Source of the DNA: Bradyrhizobium iriomotense
Lineage (GTDB): Bacteria; Pseudomonadota; Alphaproteobacteria; Rhizobiales; Xanthobacteraceae
Direction of reading: 5' to 3'
NCBI RefSeq assembly: GCF_030160715.1
Contig: NZ_BSOW01000005.1
Location: forward strand, 248,001 to 312,000
DNA length: 64,000 nucleotides
Made by a program: the position numbers and the translations under genes. Every line of letters begins with the position of its first letter. The first letter of the stretch is position 1. Shown in pieces: positions 62,628-64,000 of the stretch. The notes beneath the pieces were generated by a model. It was not told the DNA's origin. It was given only the letters and a program-made list of their open reading frames with translations, and searched no databases.

Positions 62628-64000
62628 ATGTCCTTAGTTGAAGCCTCAGTCGCGCACGCCTCCCTCATGGAGGACTCACCGATCCGAATATTCCTTAGTT
62701 ATGCCCACGAGGATGACGAGATCGTAACGGTGTTTCAGCGCGCCTTCGATTTTCTGGAACGCGAGGTTGATGGCAATCTGCGCGTCTTCCGTGACCGTTC
62801 ATCGATTCCTCCAGGCGGGTATATAAGCGAGCAGATCAAAGAAGACCTCAGGCTTTCTGACTATCTGGTCGTTTTCTTCACGGGCACCACTAGAAAAAAC
62901 GTATCCTGGAACGGCGTCGAGGTCGGCTTTTTTCAGGCGCTCATGGATGACGAGCGCAAGCGCACAGGAAAGACGGGGCGTCGCATTGTCCCCATTTACT
63001 TTGATGAATTGCCCCCGACATTAACAGACGTAAAGGGCATCTCCCTCCGGCTTAGTTCTAACGACCTCAGTCGTCCCAAAGACGAGTACGTCGCGAGCCT
63101 TGTCACGAAGCAGGAAGATGAGGATGACCCTCTTTCTGAATTTTTGCGAGACGTGGCCAGGGGCGCCGAAGGCCGCTCAAGACAGCGAGCGATGAATGAG
63201 AAGGACGCGGAGAAGAAGCAAAAGCATCGGGACGAGACGATCGATAAGACAATCGTTCCGCTAATCCTATCGGCGATGTACGATAGTCTTGGCGCGCGCA
63301 TCGCCAAGCGATCAATCGAACAAAAGCTCATCGAATTTCAGATCGAAGGCGGGTCTCTCACTAAGCCGGGCATCCCGCCCGAAGCTCGCCTCGTTGAGCA
63401 CGGCAAGGCATTCTCGCTCTTCAAACTCCCAAATCGCGAGAACGAGATCGAATGGCAGCAATTTGCGACCGAGTTAACTAACGCTGCCAAGGAAGACGCG
63501 CCTGCCATCATGAGGGCGATGGAACGCGTTTTTGATTCTGCAATCGATAATGTCAAGGCGATCGACAACGACCAACTCGTAAGAGCGCCAGGTGACGGCG
63601 AACTATACCGAGTTCTGGTAACCACACATTTCGACTACTACAACGGTCGCAAGATCGTGCACATGTACTTCATCGAAAAGCTCAAGCGCAAGGAGTACGG
63701 ATCTGAGGAGACAACCATCGCACTCGCGTACTTGAACGTGGCGGCCCGGTATCGCTCGATTTTCCTTGAGCCGAAGAGCGAACTTTCCGTGAGGGCGTTT
63801 AAGAACGAGAGCGAGAACGATAAATTGCGAGACATGGTCATACAGACCCAGCGCGAAATCGTCTTGATTGAGGATGAGGCCGAGCAGCTAAAGCTAGATA
63901 GTTTTGCAGCGAAAAGTGTCCTATGGGGCGCGCAAGCAGATCCCGAGGCCGCAAAGAAGGCAAAGCTGCAATGGCAGCAGGTTCGCTCAGAATTGTTCGC
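62628..64000 (+). CDS. TIR-domain protein, 3' end outside window
   Basis: At least 457 residues with no stop in the window, from an ATG behind GAGGG. The TIR domain (about 18-125) opens RIFLSYAHEDDE and includes FRDRSSIPPGG, SDYLVVFFT and the WxxxE motif (W94, E98) holding the usual NADase glutamate, then IVPIYFDE. A charged, coiled-coil-like segment follows (EKDAEKKQKHRDE) and then an unrecognised domain. Bacterial TIR proteins often serve in phage defence by depleting NAD or making signal nucleotides. Lower GC and broken neighbours suggest acquired DNA. Confidence 0.85.
   Translation, partial: MSLVEASVAHASLMEDSPIRIFLSYAHEDDEIVTVFQRAFDFLEREVDGNLRVFRDRSSIPPGGYISEQIKEDLRLSDYLVVFFTGTTRKNVSWNGVEVGFFQALMDDERKRTGKTGRRIVPIYFDELPPTLTDVKGISLRLSSNDLSRPKDEYVASLVTKQEDEDDPLSEFLRDVARGAEGRSRQRAMNEKDAEKKQKHRDETIDKTIVPLILSAMYDSLGARIAKRSIEQKLIEFQIEGGSLTKPGIPPEARLVEHGKAFSLFKLPNRENEIEWQQFATELTNAAKEDAPAIMRAMERVFDSAIDNVKAIDNDQLVRAPGDGELYRVLVTTHFDYYNGRKIVHMYFIEKLKRKEYGSEETTIALAYLNVAARYRSIFLEPKSELSVRAFKNESENDKLRDMVIQTQREIVLIEDEAEQLKLDSFAAKSVLWGAQADPEAAKKAKLQWQQVRSELF

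Overview
The window looks like the chromosome of a high-GC alphaproteobacterium of the Bradyrhizobium/Nitrobacteraceae type. Supporting signs are an ALA-synthase-type hemA, a cyanide-insensitive bd-type oxidase, a TakP-like TRAP binding protein, FixJ-type response regulators and very large serine/threonine-kinase-like/ATPase/histidine-kinase hybrids. This is inferred from remembered family similarity; no database search was possible. No rRNA, tRNA, CRISPR array or intact insertion sequence was seen.

Region 1 (1-12.7 kb) is a polyol/rare-sugar utilisation locus. A leftward operon encodes a CUT1 ABC importer (binding protein, two permeases, a small membrane protein, ATPase) with an MDR polyol dehydrogenase. 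A rightward set encodes a tagatose-3-epimerase-like protein, a ROK regulator, a PfkB kinase, a GatZ/KbaZ-like (PF08013) protein, two SDR dehydrogenases (one ribitol-dehydrogenase-like) and a SIS-domain isomerase. Three copies of TTTGT-N11-ACAAA lie before the importer, the epimerase and the kinase, and are probably the ROK operators. The enzyme set matches the published D-altritol/galactitol route: polyol to D-tagatose, to tagatose 6-phosphate, to fructose 6-phosphate.

Region 2 (12.7-26.2 kb) holds a PAS histidine kinase, an AraC remnant, a hemA, a HbpS/GlcG protein, a three-gene molybdenum hydroxylase with a triheme cytochrome c (AldFGH-like), and an assortment of redox and hydrolase genes (ABM monooxygenase, DJ-1/PfpI, aldo/keto reductase, two related alpha/beta hydrolases, aldehyde dehydrogenase).

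Region 3 (26.2-34.8 kb) has a small soluble histidine kinase divergent from an AraC regulator, an EmrAB-type efflux pair, cytochrome bd oxidase subunits (cydAB/cioAB), an OYE-family reductase and a UBP-type zinc-finger protein.

Region 4 (34.7-55.6 kb) is a signalling island: two winged-helix/NB-ARC regulators (one C-terminally truncated), two response regulators, two tandem hybrids of about 1840 residues, a GAF histidine kinase with a coupled receiver protein, and an orphan TRAP binding protein.

Region 5 (55.6-61.6 kb) has a winged-helix/BTAD/TPR regulator divergent from two alpha/beta hydrolases and an RclA-like/RclC-like pair. The right edge (61.6-64 kb) is AT-richer, contains two broken genes and ends inside a TIR-domain protein, which suggests the margin of a horizontally acquired segment.
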